Under the pieces are notes generated by a model that was not told the origin of the DNA, ran no database searches, and saw nothing but the letters and a program-made list of their open reading frames with translations. Of a stretch of DNA of 64,000 nucleotides, positions 1 to 10,132 are shown in pieces. The number at the start of each line of letters is the position of its first letter. The first letter of the stretch is position 1. Origin of the DNA: Pyrrhosoma nymphula (lineage: Eukaryota; Arthropoda; Insecta; Odonata; Coenagrionidae); the NCBI GenBank assembly GCA_963573305.1, contig OY754332.1:48769559-48833558 (forward strand), written 5' to 3'. Made by a program: the position numbers and the translations under genes.

Positions 1-240
1 TGCAGGAAGCTTGCCACGTGGAGACTAGTTAGCTTGATTTAAGCTTGCCAAAAGCTTACAAGCTTAATATGCAAGCTTGCAGCAAGCTTGCCATGAAAGC
101 TTGCAGAAAGCTTGCCACGTGGAGACTAGTTAGCTTGATTTAAGCTTGCTAAAAGCTTACAAGCTCGCTTTTGCAAGCTTGTTGCAAGCTTGCCAGCTTG
201 CAAGAATAAGTTTGCGGCAAGCTTGATTCAAGCTTACATT
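1..240. repeat. AAGCTTGC-rich minisatellite, period about 101 bp
   Basis: The first 240 bases are packed with HindIII-like AAGCTTGC units in both loose and tandem arrangement. A segment of about 48 bases at 5-50 is repeated almost exactly at 106-150, which gives a higher-order period of 101 bp. The window starts inside the array, so its full length is unknown. Short ORFs crossing it have no recognisable domain. Confidence 0.85.
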
Positions 241-2040
241 GCTATCTGGGGCTGGATGAATACACCGGTGATTTTAACACGCCGGTACTTCGGAACACAT
301 GGGGAAGAAAATTCAGATGAAAGGAAAAGCAATGGACATCCAATGAAGCACTGGAAACATTCTTCATTGACAGCAACACCATCAAAGTCTAGAAAAAGAG
401 ATTGAAGACAGAGGAGTGGAGTTGAATTTTTTAAATTCATTGGCTATACGAAGCACAGCTGTTTATATAAACGGCCGGTATGTATAATATTGTGACAAGG
501 GAATCAGGTTTGATTTCTAAGCAATTATGTCATAGACTCATACATTTATATATCACGCAATTTACGGCTCGTCGCAGCATAGGAAAACAATTAATAGGAA
601 AAGGTATTGTATTGTTCTACTTACAGGTGACGATTAACCTATTGCACCTAATAAATAACGACGCTACATAGCCAAAGCAGTCACAAATAATGCATCGTTT
701 GACGAATAAAGAAACGGATAATGGCCTGGATCATGTGTTATTTCCATTTAATTCGTCCTGTATCTTAACCCAGAAGTCTCTTAGCCGACAGTGTAACGGA
801 TTGTCTTCATTTTTAATTATCTTATTATTTAAACTAAAAATCGAGTCAGAAAAACTGGCAAAACTTTCTCAATGCAAGATAATTGCGTCGTGATGTACAT
901 TGTTGACTGTTGGTAACGCTGCGTCTTTGTTTGCGCAACTGAGCGGATCATCGATGAGAAATCACGAATATAATAATAATTCATGATTGATTTCACACGA
1001 CTTAACTGCCTTCATCTCACGAACGATCAAGTAACTTACGCATCACACGTTAGACAAATCTATTAAGAATTATTTGGCCGGCCTCAGATCTCATGATCGA
1101 TACTTGATGTCATACAATCATTCCTATTGTGATCCGTAAAGATGAGCTCCTCGGTCATTGGAGAGATCCAGTTCATCGATCAATCTTTTAAAAGTACTTG
1201 ATCTCAGAATTCGATCACTCACGACCGACCCATCACTAGTAACAACTAAAATAAAATAGTTTAGCTGGGCATTAACCTATTGCCTTCATTTACCCTATAT
1301 TCTATTCTATACACAGCATTTTCGCTGGGAGACGAGGTAAACGGGCGCGATCTTTCACACGTATCCTCGCGCATAATGCGCATCTGATTTCTATGCCGAT
1401 TTAGGAAAAACGTGCGCATGTTACACGCTTAATAAGACACTTACAATGAATAGCATCAGTTATCGAAATTGATTAGGGGATAAATATTTTTACCTACGAT
1501 TTTTCGGATCAAATTAACTCCAATTTAACCAAAATACAATCAATTTTTACCTTATTTCCGACATACCAGGTAGGTACACGAATTTTTGACTTAAAAAAAG
1601 GAAATATTGTCCCTCCACAAGTAAATCATGACATTATGGAAAAGGAAACCTGACAGTGGATAATTTATTCATTGCATATTGCCATATTCATTCAGGAGTT
1701 ATTCACATATCAGTTAAATGAGGGTTACATATAATAAACAACCATTTTAACTACCGAATTACAGCTGGGCACCCAAAACTAATTTTTCCGTATTCGGGTT
1801 CTTGAAAGACGTTTTCGTCGAGAAATATGGCGAAGTCACAAAAGGCTAAATTGAGGATGATTTTTTTTCTGAAAAAAAGCAAAACAGACGACCCTCTGCT
1901 CCTCAGTCACTTTTGGCTTCCCCCATGACGATAATGCTGCAGGCTTGCTTCGCACACTTTATGGTGCACTGTAATGTAACTAGAGTGTAGCCGCAAGTAC
2001 TTCTGTAGTGATAGTTAGCTACCAACTCTCTACGGAGACT
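241..2040. other. No gene or repeat recognised
   Basis: This is AT-rich sequence. Only ORFs of 60-75 codons are present, with no domain, no splice context and no conserved motif I can recognise. A few short poly-A or poly-T runs occur. I see nothing to annotate. Confidence 0.5.
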
Positions 2041-2044
2041 TAAA

Positions 2045-2135
2045 CCAAAGATGGTGAAATTCATCATGAAATAATCATTTGACTTGGCCGGGATCCGAAC
2101 CCGGATCTCCCAATTGGGTATTTTCCAAAATTTTA
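2045..2135 (-). repeat. tRNA-like / short inverted repeat, copy 1
   Basis: On the minus strand this carries a tRNA B-box-like block (GGGTTCGGATCC). On the plus strand it reads TTTGACTTGGCCGGGATCC. The same stretch, including the upstream GAAATTCATCATGAA, recurs at 3700-3780, so it is an interspersed repeat. It is not a tRNA gene: there is no A box or acceptor stem at the right distance. It may be a degraded SINE or a small inverted-repeat element. Confidence 0.55.
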
Positions 2136-2294
2136 AATTGAAGCATATTGATCTTTATATTTTACTTTAATTCGCACAAGCTTTCGGAGTGAAAATAGTT
2201 TTAAAATAGATTCAATATTAATTGAGATATTTAAGATTAAAATAGTCAAAATTTCAAATTTTTTTATGCGGCTGCGAAACGAAATCTGATTGAC

Positions 2295-3250
2295 TGACGT
2301 CATTTTCGCTGATCGATAGACAGCTGTGAGGGAGAAAGTGAAGAACTGTAGATGAGGCCGTATATTTAAAGAGTTTTTAATGAAAAAAAGACTATGGCGT
2401 GCAATGGTTTTACTATAGCCACATCAGCTAATTCACCTGGAGTGGATATGTTCATGGTAGCCGTTTTTATGGAGAAGAAAGACCGATTTAATGCTGCCAA
2501 AATTCGTGGAGCTTAAGTCCAAAAAATACCATACCACATTTTAAGTAATAGTCACGGTTAATTTAGCCCTCGTGAATAATGGCATTTCTTAAGTTGATGT
2601 CCGTTAGAATTTTTGGCAATCACATTCAACCAATATTAACATTTACTATAACTAGCGATTTTCATATTTTTAAACTTTAGGTTGTATGGTTCACTTTGAC
2701 GAAAACTACGCTGAAAATTGCTAGCTTGTTTAAATTAAACCACTTTTGGTTATTAATGTGAACTTTATTAATTGTTTTTCCAATGCACTCTTAATCATAA
2801 TGATACTTCTTCTTTCTTTCTCAAAGTCCATACCAGTCCATACAACAGTAAACAAACAGTGTCTTAGTAACATATCAACATAACACAGTACTTTCTTCAG
2901 AATCAATTTAATTGAAAAAGTTTGTTTATTTATATGCGATCAATATATATGCGTAATAAGTTGGTACATACATTAAAATGGTTTTCACAACAAAATTTTG
3001 TTTTTCTCCGGACGAAATCCCGGCGTGCCGCTCGAAACCAGAGTTTCTTTCTCCTTTCGTCGTTTGGAAGCAGAATAAATTTCTTTTTTGGTGTTTTCAC
3101 CGATGTGTTTGTACATTTTGGCACATAACACCATCTATAACCCTTAGATGCCATTTAGAGGCACATCAAGAAAAAGAAAAACGTCCAACGTTTCCACCGT
3201 AAGCATAAGAAAACTCCTGGGTCTAAATATAAACAGCGAAAATGACGTCA
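2295..3250. mobile_element. Possible DNA element bounded by 17-bp inverted repeats, carrying the THAP exon
   Basis: TGACGTCATTTTCGCTG at 2295-2311 and its exact reverse complement at 3234-3250 enclose 956 bp that contains the THAP-domain exon. A 17-base perfect inverted match at this distance is unlikely by chance, and THAP domains are common in transposases such as P-element relatives. However, I find no convincing target-site duplication. TGACGTCA is also the CREB/ATF site, so two promoter-like sites are an alternative explanation. A 40-codon ORF on the plus strand at 2394-2516 lies inside and is unrecognised. Confidence 0.35.
2972..3154 (-). CDS. THAP-domain protein, first exon (61 codons to the splice donor)
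   Basis: The exon encodes the start of a THAP zinc-binding DNA-recognition domain. The first 14 residues hold the C-x4-C pair (RWCYVPKC), a KTPKKKF stretch precedes the conserved Trp of KLWFRAARRD, and CENHF near residue 55-60 gives the C-x2-H pair. Together these are the C2CH zinc ligands. Immediately after CENHFN the DNA reads AAT|GTATGT, a strong splice donor at 2971-2966, which is where insect THAP genes commonly have an intron. The family is known to act in DNA binding, both in host transcription factors and in P-element-type transposases. I could not find the second exon, and the AVPTF-type motif is therefore missing. The ATG at 3154 fits family starts (MASKGYRWC). It may be a host gene exon, a retained domesticated copy or a transposon remnant. 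Confidence 0.7.
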
Positions 3251-3689
3251 CATGTCATTCGGTTGTTTTCGGAGTGTGCTCGGGAGAATTCGTGACCTTC
3301 GACTTTCTTTAGCTTTTAAAACCGAAATTCGTACAATTTGATGAGATAACTTTTAGCCAATGCAATAAGTTTAAGTAACAGAATCAGAATATCGATAGTT
3401 TGAAATTCGTGGAAAATGCCCAATTGACGGCCAGGCGTGTTAGCCAATTATACCACCAAGCCATCGTAACACAGGACGAATTTCAGCGGGGATTAATACG
3501 AACGAGTTGTTCTCGTCCCCAGTCAACATTGTATCACAGGGGAAGTTGTCGTGCATGATATTTCACAGTCGCGGGGAATAAACCGAACATTGCCGCTTTA
3601 GAACGACTAACTTGACAATTTTCCAATCATTGCGGTTGTACAAATGATATGATACGCAGTCACGCGCATGTGTTCGAAGATATACACCA
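3251..3689. other. No gene recognised
   Basis: This follows the THAP exon on its upstream side. It begins with AATGACGTCACATG, a CREB/ATF-like site about 90 bp upstream of the THAP start codon, which could act as a promoter element. The remainder shows no ORF or repeat I can identify. Confidence 0.4.
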
Positions 3690-3790
3690 AAGAGGTTGAA
3701 ATTCGCCATGAACAAATAATTTGACTTGACCGGGTATTAAATATCACATTTCCGGGTTCGAATCCCGATCAAGTGAAATAATATTTTCAT
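3690..3790 (+). repeat. tRNA-like / short inverted repeat, copy 2
   Basis: It contains GGGTTCGAATCCCG, a perfect tRNA B-box match, and the same GAAATTCgcCATGAA and TTTGACTTGACCGGG blocks as the copy at 2045-2135. The left block and CCCGATCAAGTGAAA are near-complementary, so the unit can fold on itself. It is probably a degraded SINE or a short foldback element rather than a tRNA gene. Confidence 0.55.
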
Positions 3791-4964
3791 GCCGAGTTTC
3801 TTAAAAATGAAATAGATATTACACCAAAGATAAAAGTTTTACGTTTGCGTGAGCTTATTTTTAATGAATGAAGAGGAATATCGACTGCACTGGGATTGTT
3901 TGAAGGTTACATTATAATACAATCGAAAGTTTAGCTCGGATAAAGTTTCAAATATTATTTACCGCGCCATACAGCATTGGCGATGATAGAACTAGCAAGT
4001 TGGAAGTCTGAAAAAAAATAAATTCAATGGCAGATATTTGAAATTAAATTCTTCAATAGTGTGTGTCGCGGATACAATTTTGCTGAAAAACGGTGAAGGG
4101 TGAATTTTCGAAATTCTAATTGATGAACAACATCGTTTATTAAACTCAAGGAAAGACGTGTTACGAGATTCGGTATGTGCAGATGCCCATGGGAGAATAA
4201 AAGACTCACACTCTAAATACTTCACATTCTTCCATTTCTTTGCCATAAAAAGGAGTAAATAAATTACTGGAAAGGGCAATAGGAATGCAGGAAGCCAGTT
4301 TGGGTAGTTATATTTGTGGAGGCCAGCCTTGACCAGCCAGCCAAATAGCTGTTGCGTTAGGGAGTCTGTACGCAGCAAAGAAAAAATCAGTTCCTAGGGA
4401 AAAAAATTAACAAAATAATTTAGCGTGGTTCGACAAAAGTTGTTAATTACGAGAAATCAGAAGATGTGAAACGGAATGTGTAATGGAAACTGGACTTCGT
4501 TATCAAACGAGCTATTTCCGGCATTCAGCAATATGTAAGCCGAGATGGAATTTATTTTTCACGGGTAGTGTGTTAAAAACCTTTTACTAATTAATTCCTT
4601 GCTTGGTAAACGGAATGCGTGGGTATTCTTTCGTTAATTCACCTGCCTAATTAAATTACCGCTTGGCTGCAAATGATTTGAACGAAGATTGAAAAACATA
4701 CTTCACTTTAATCTTTTTTTAGCTTGCTGAGTTAGCTGCAGGGTGTGTACGATATCGTGTTTCTTGATTCAACGCTTGTTATAAGTTTCTTGGAATTTTC
4801 TTCGTCTTGTGAGAATCGTTTATTTGGAAATGGGCAGGAGAGATCAAAAAGTTTCTACGCAAGATGCATAACAAGCGCTATTACATCAGAGCATCTTTTC
4901 TGAAAACTACTTCAGAGTGTGGTAATGACTTCTCATTGATTAAATCCCCTGCGGTGTCCATTGG
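3791..4964. other. No gene recognised
   Basis: The longest reading frame is 128 codons on the minus strand (3992-4378). It has a hydrophobic middle but no family resemblance, no repeat partner in the window and no splice or poly-A context. I do not call it a gene. Confidence 0.4.
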
Positions 4965-5830
4965 AGGTTATTTATTTTTTTATTTAAAACATTGTTCACA
5001 CACAGAAGTTGCGCCAATTTACAGTGAAACATTTAACAATAAACATGAAAAAGGACAAAAATAAAATAACAACATAAAAATCAACAACGCAGAGCCCAAC
5101 ATTGAAAGGGGAAATATTTAATTTGTTGACAGATGGGACACAGCTTGGGTGGTGAAATGGTTACACGATAAATAAAAAGGATTAATAAAAATCAACAACG
5201 CAGAGCCCAACATGGAAAGGGGAAATATTTAATTCGTTGACAGGTGGGACATAGCTTGGGTGGTGAAATGGTTACATGATAAATGAAAAGGATCGACAGT
5301 GTGAGGGAGTGAATTAAGAAGGGAGGAGAGGCGAAATAAAGGTGAGCGCTGGGTGAGTGATATCCTAGGAATAGGCAGGTGGCGTAGTGAATGCGTGTGG
5401 GTGGATCGAGTTGGTATCCTAAAGTTGAAGAGAGAAAGCAGTTCAGGGCAGTCAATGGTCGAGTTAAGGGTGTTGTGGAGGAGTTTTAAATCAGTTTTAA
5501 GTCTGTGGTTTTGGAGGTTAGAAATGGAAAGAGAAGACAGAATAGCATTTGAGGACATATTGCGGAAATGTGGGACTCTGTGTTTGAATATTTTGGCAAA
5601 GAAGTGGGAGATGCAATCAAGTGATTTAAGAATAGCTGGACAATTGTTGAGAAGTAGGAATGGAGTGCTCTGGGATCTTTAATTTCTGTGAAGCGGTAAA
5701 GAAGGCCTAATAGGGACATTGCTTTACTTTTTACAGTCTGAATGTGGTCGGATGAATTTAGTTTTTGGTCGGTTAATGCCAAAAATGCGGATATCTTCGT
5801 TTCATATCTGTTCAGTCTTAGGTGCAATAC
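4965..5830 (-). pseudogene. LINE (jockey/CR1-type) C-terminal fragment
   Basis: Reading from 5827 downward in shifting frames, the translation matches the region after the reverse-transcriptase core of jockey/CR1-type LINEs. It has a SDHIQTVKSKAMSLLGLLYR-like segment (thumb region), then KDPRALHSYF, LQNHRLKTDLKLLHNTLN and a C-terminal region ending LNSLPHTVD. The frames are broken by at least two shifts, so it encodes nothing functional. The 3' end lies near 4965-4990, where the minus strand becomes an (A/T)-rich (ATAAA)-like tail. Its relatives in this window are the fragments at 12905-14761 and 56581-57600, all on the minus strand. The catalytic core is absent, so it is 5'-truncated, which is typical of LINE insertion. 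Confidence 0.8.
5078..5299. repeat. Tandem duplication, period 111 bp, in the LINE 3' region
   Basis: Two adjacent copies, about 5078-5188 and 5189-5299, begin AAATCAACAACGCAGAGCCC and share almost every base. The differences are a handful of substitutions (for example ATTGAAAGG against ATGGAAAGG). They span the end of the LINE coding region and its 3' untranslated part. Confidence 0.85.
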
Positions 5831-7605
5831 CGGTACTTCTTATCCTTTGCAAGTATGCGGTACATGTGGATATTATTAAATGTAGTGGTATTGGATAATT
5901 CTAAGGAGAAGCACGTATTGAAAAGGTAAATAAATAAGATACTCATAATGGATCATCCAAGGTATGCGTATTAAGCCAGTTTCAAAAAACATATATAGCT
6001 GCCTTTGTCTTTGCATTGAACTTCAGAATGTGGCTATTCGTGAGAGACGTAATAATATTGAGGGATGTGGACGACATGAAGTTTGATATTTTCACTAGCT
6101 ATAGGAAGTTACATAATGCACTGATCATTTCAAATTGCCCGAGTAACAAAAATAAGTAAACACTTTTCTTAGCATATAGCTAGTCACTTCAGCAATGATT
6201 TGCTGCGATGGAGGAATTTTAAGAGCAAGGCAAGGGAAAATAATTTTAAATGCAATAAGCTTTTTTATCCACTAGATGATAAATTAAAGCTACATTTTCT
6301 GCCAATGTAAATGAAAAGTAATACTTAGTTATTCCACATAGATTTTCTGCCAACTTTAAGCCGACGATGTTCTTTAAAGCAAACTGGATCAGAGCGCTCA
6401 CTATTCTTTGTTAGCCTCTTTTTATGGATGTAAAATTTAAGAAATATCAAGTCAATTATTCATGCAAAGAAATGAATTATGGCTACCAAAATCTCACAAA
6501 ATCAAGCATTTGTGCAGAAAATACTAGTTGTTTTGAAATTTTATCAAGTAATTTCTTTAACCTGTGATGACATTCCTTCATGAGATTGGCTAATCTCAGC
6601 CCTTTAAAAATTAAAGAGACATAGTTTAAAAAATACCTAGTATGATTTTGTTCTTGTTTAGGAACGTTATTGAGTTATGCAAAAGATGGACAAGAAATTT
6701 TACTGCCCATAATTTACCTTATTATTTAATTTAATTAGATAATTCTGTCTTTTGAGGATGTTTCATCTCAAGCAACCCTAAGTGCACAAGTGCGTCGTTT
6801 TGCCGCTTTTTCCTCGGAGCGAAATGTAATACCCGGCAAAGATGCCCCACCCACATGTAAATGACAGATGTAATTTTTCCCAAATCGGATAATAGCTTTT
6901 GTAAAAATATTTGCCTCAAAGTTTCGGAATTTCGAATTCAAACACCAAAATTGTCATTAATTTTATTTTGATAAAAAGTGACCATATTTTTGGGTAAGGA
7001 GATGTCACTTGCGATGAAAACTGACATTCAAGCCACAATATGCCAGTTATGTGCCCCAGGGGAGCCAGGGATGTGTCCTCTTGGGCCGGAAAAGGTGGCA
7101 AGTTCAGTGCAATTAATTAAATGGCTGTGCGGCTCCTCACTCAACTGGCCAGCGATGCTTGACAAGCAACCCAGAGCCCAATACGTGCAGAAGGCTGCAC
7201 CAAGGTGTCCTCCGCCAACTCTACCCAACCACCCAACCATATGCATATAGGACCGGCTTAACTAATCTGATTCGTTACTGCCGGGAAAAGTTGCCACAAA
7301 TTGGGATTTTGATTAAAATTTAGGCAGAGCTTGCCTATAAGGTGAAGTTGAAGATGGATTTAGTATGGATAAAGAGTTCACGTTATGATTGATTTCTAGG
7401 TTTTGCTAGATGTCAGTAAAAACTGGGACAACGATAATGATTATGTTGCATGTATTATAATTTGTAAGAAACATGTAATGACTTCATCCAATACAACGTT
7501 TACCAATCTATCTCAGATATATTTCACCGGCTTAGGTCGGTTTCTTAAACGGAACGGGTTGGCAAGAATGACGCGAGAAGTGAGTCGAATTACCCAGCTA
7601 TCTTG
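5831..7605. other. No gene recognised
   Basis: AT-rich sequence. ORFs of 60-90 codons on both strands around 6730-7250 overlap each other and show no domain. The stretch around 7040-7250 is somewhat more GC-rich but has no recognisable coding signal. Confidence 0.4.
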
Positions 7606-7795
7606 ATGATAATAATAATTTTTCTATAGGTATTTATCGCGGCTTTCGCCAATGAATACCTATTTTTTTATATTTGGTCAACTCACACAACCATGTTCTG
7701 GATGAGGAAAAACCACCCAGGAGGGATTCGAACCCGCGACCTAAGGGTTGGTAGGCGAGAACGTTACCCCGCCAACACCGAGGCCGACTAAAACA
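7606..7795 (-). repeat. tRNA-derived SINE, copy 1
   Basis: On the minus strand the element starts near 7790 with GGCCTCGGTGTTGGCGGGG and continues through a tRNA A-box-like region. It reaches the B box GCGGGTTCGAATCCC at about 7739-7722, then a tRNA-unrelated body, and ends in an ATT-repeat tail at 7607-7620. Internal A and B boxes are the RNA polymerase III promoter of SINEs. The body includes a short palindrome around GGTATTCATTGGCG. A diverged copy lies at 27890-28030. It is not a real tRNA, because the acceptor stem does not pair. Confidence 0.7.
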
Positions 7796-8780
7796 TTTTA
7801 CATCAACCGGAACGTGGCGCTCTTCGTTCTTCCTTTGGTTTTCAATGGAAGACAAAATGCCATCGATATCATTCATACCGTGACTTTTTTGTGAAGGGAA
7901 GAGAGTATGCAATAATGAGTGCAATAAGGAGTGAAGGGCATGCAATAATGGCGACTGAAAGAAGCAAGGTAATAAAAATCAATTCCAACAACTGAGGTAA
8001 ATAATTCAATATCGATATTATTATTCCGTGTTAGTAAACCAGACAAACAAAGTCAGCTCACCTGAGAACTTTCAAATCTCCCTGAGTTTATATTGATAGG
8101 AGAAGGTAGGTAAAAGTAGAGCAAAGCTTAGCTCTAAGTATCGATACCATGAGTTTTTTTGAGCAATTGTGCAAAACTAGTAGCCTTAATTCATATTATT
8201 GTTCCAGCTTTCACAACATTGACCGCAGCAAGAACTTTATATAAATTTAATTAAACATTCCAACTTTCTGCTGCACTATCATTACTAATAAGTTCATAAT
8301 ATATGTTTGAGCTATTTTATGAATGCAGGCTGTTTGAGGAAATCTTATAGGGTAAAAACATTGAAACTATATATTTTTAAACATCACCCTTCATTATTTT
8401 TATTATTATCTGCGGCGAAATTGTGAATTATATTCCATAATTGGGTTGTGCATCATCTTGTTACACGTAACAATTCCTCCCTGACTTCATTCCACCTACA
8501 ACGGCTATTCTCTCTCCATCCCTCTTTCCCGGATAACTAAGTACCTATACTTCATTCCACTACTACCATTCGTAGCTACTAGCATGCAATTGCCTCAGTA
8601 ACTCATATCCTGTCTCCCTTAGTACTCAGCCCCTATCCATATATTCTGTTCTAACTTTTAGTTCTTACTAACTATTATCGAATAACGCTTACGCCTTCTG
8701 ATATTTTTATTTCTCTATACACACTAAATTTTCCTTTCCTGCATTCAGTACCAACTCCTTAACGCTACAGCTATTTGGAT
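7796..8780. other. No gene recognised
   Basis: AT-rich stretch upstream of the RT-RNase H ORF. From 8460 it turns pyrimidine-rich with scattered CTAC and CCTA words, possibly a decayed 5' part of that retroelement, but no reading frame remains. Confidence 0.4.
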
Positions 8781-8833
8781 GCTTAAGATGGCTCTATACT
8801 TCTGAGCCACGACACCGACCATGTGGATTACAA

Positions 8834-9670
8834 ATGCCAAAATTATTACAGATAAATTCCGTGTTAACGATTGTATGCTACTTAGACGATTGGCTGTTAT
8901 ATTCTTGTAACCCCTATTCAGCCACTGAAATTGTGCAGTTTCTTTCAGATACTTTGGGAATCACAGTGAATTCTAAGAAATCTATTTTAACTCTTGAGAA
9001 AGAAATTAAGTATTTAGGAGTGTTAATTAATACTGAAGACCATACACTTCGATTAACCAAAAGTGCCCAACGACGTGTGATAGAAGTGATCCCATTAATA
9101 CCGCGCTTAAGAAAGCAAGACCTGGCCAAGGCGGCGGGATACCTGGCATGGATATGCTGGGTAATGCGGCTGCCGACCTTCTTAGTGTCACAAGTGTTCC
9201 GAAGAGACAACTCCTGGTGGGAAAAGCTATCCCACACCCAATTCTTCACCAAAACAGTGTCTTTACAAAATCCCAGTGATGAAATTGATATATACACAGA
9301 CGCTACTTTGTCCACCGGTGGTGTAGCAATACCGGAATGGACGGTGACACAATCCTTTCCAATTCCACTTTTATCCTCTATCAATGCGTGTGAGGCTTAT
9401 GCAGCATTGACGGGCTTAAGTAAAGCCTTGGATTTAATCAATGCTTTTGGGTTAACAAATATGAAACTGAATGTTTATGTAGATAATACTGCCGCATTGT
9501 ATTCCCTTACCAAAGACAGAGGAATAATTTTTTTTAAATTAAATAGTGTTTTGATTGACATGTATATGGATATACTAATAAATGAAAGCAAGTCACACAG
9601 AGTGACCTGGCTCTGGATACCGTCAGCCTTCAATCCGGCCGACCAGCCCTCGCGGGCCGTGCCTACCTGA
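8834..9670 (+). CDS. Reverse transcriptase-RNase H fragment of an unclassified retroelement
   Basis: This 278-codon open frame starts inside a reverse-transcriptase palm. In-frame codons just before the ATG read PCGLQMP, resembling the PFGL..AP motif. YLDDW at residues 16-20 is the catalytic box and KYLG at 59-62 follows. RNase H residues are all in place: D156 (IYTDAT), E187 (ACEAY), D217 (YVDNTA) and D270 within IPSAFNPADQPSR. Everything N-terminal to the palm is missing, so the gene is 5'-truncated. The YLDDW box, the short connection and the NPADxPSR ending point to tyrosine-recombinase (DIRS/Ngaro) or pararetrovirus-type RTs rather than the gypsy, BEL or LINE types. I cannot place it more exactly. 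No integrase or recombinase follows the stop codon. It is the longest uninterrupted retroelement frame here, which suggests a fairly young copy. Confidence 0.8.
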   Translation: MPKLLQINSVLTIVCYLDDWLLYSCNPYSATEIVQFLSDTLGITVNSKKSILTLEKEIKYLGVLINTEDHTLRLTKSAQRRVIEVIPLIPRLRKQDLAKAAGYLAWICWVMRLPTFLVSQVFRRDNSWWEKLSHTQFFTKTVSLQNPSDEIDIYTDATLSTGGVAIPEWTVTQSFPIPLLSSINACEAYAALTGLSKALDLINAFGLTNMKLNVYVDNTAALYSLTKDRGIIFFKLNSVLIDMYMDILINESKSHRVTWLWIPSAFNPADQPSRAVPT

Positions 9671-9702
9671 TATGCCGGGGTCGGCCATGTTGGCCCACGG
9701 TG

Positions 9703-9736
9703 TATATAGGTGGGCGCGCGCTCGCGGGGCTCAGTC
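9703..9736 (+). promoter_or_regulatory. TATA box plus arthropod initiator spaced 30 bp
   Basis: TATATA at 9703 is followed by TCAGTC at 9731-9736, with the initiator A about 30 bp downstream. This is the classic arthropod core-promoter layout and sits 33 bp after the stop codon of the RT-RNase H frame, where a terminal repeat would start. Caution: the same bases may instead belong to the tail of the oppositely oriented Penelope-like remnant, in which case the match is accidental. Confidence 0.4.
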
Positions 9737-9837
9737 GCGCTCCCGGATTGAAGTTTGTCAGACGGTGTCCAGGGTCAGCAGCAGACCCTGCAGCAAACTT
9801 TTTCCAGTTCTTACAATTAATTCAATTCCAGTTCTTC

Positions 9838-10132
9838 AAACAATTAATGTTGCCTCTTCAAAATTCATGCTGTGGCAAGGTCCACTTCATGTATGTTCGG
9901 CGAGAGCTGATTTGCGTAGCTGCCTGTTTTTGATGCCCATTTGGTGTTCTCTAAGTCGGCATTTGAGAGCTCTCGACGTCTGTCTGATGTAGGATTTCCC
10001 ACATTCGCACGTTATTTGGTAGACGCCTTCTTGTATGTTCTCTGTTAAGCGGTCTTTGGCCATGCAGCGGAGGTTTGAGGTCTTTAGGACGCAGTTGAAT
10101 CTAGTAACGTCGTATTGTTTTGCAAGTACCCT
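9838..10132 (-). pseudogene. Penelope-like element, GIY-YIG endonuclease domain
   Basis: On the minus strand from 10132 the translation runs VLAKQYDVTRFNCVLKTS..., then GVYQITCECGKSYIRQTSR (the GIY-YIG core: G-V-Y, paired cysteines, Y-I-x-Q-T-x-R) and ALKCRLREHQ. It carries an in-frame TGA at 9887-9889, where relatives have Trp (AEHT-stop). After the stop the frame continues to about 9838 (MNFEEATLIV) and, more weakly, towards 9680. This nicking endonuclease domain lies C-terminal to the reverse transcriptase in Penelope-like elements. The RT part is missing. The remnant abuts the plus-strand RT-RNase H ORF tail to tail. A second, longer Penelope-like element lies at 39300-40508. Confidence 0.8.

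Noticed and set aside
1..240. CRISPR array
   Set aside because: Repeats are short, irregular and lack unique spacers of constant length. The DNA is eukaryotic in character.
3755..3775. tRNA gene suggested by GGGTTCGAATCCCG
   Set aside because: No A box at the right distance, no acceptor stem and no anticodon arm. It is an interspersed repeat.
3992..4378. 128-codon minus-strand frame
   Set aside because: No family resemblance, and it is only somewhat longer than expected by chance in this much sequence.
8914..9384. 156-codon minus-strand frame
   Set aside because: Lies wholly opposite the RT-RNase H frame, which has clear catalytic motifs. It is a shadow.
8834..9670. Endogenous hepadnavirus
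   Set aside because: The NPADxPSR ending is shared by several RT groups. There is no terminal-protein or surface-frame evidence, and DIRS-type or other retroelements explain it as well.
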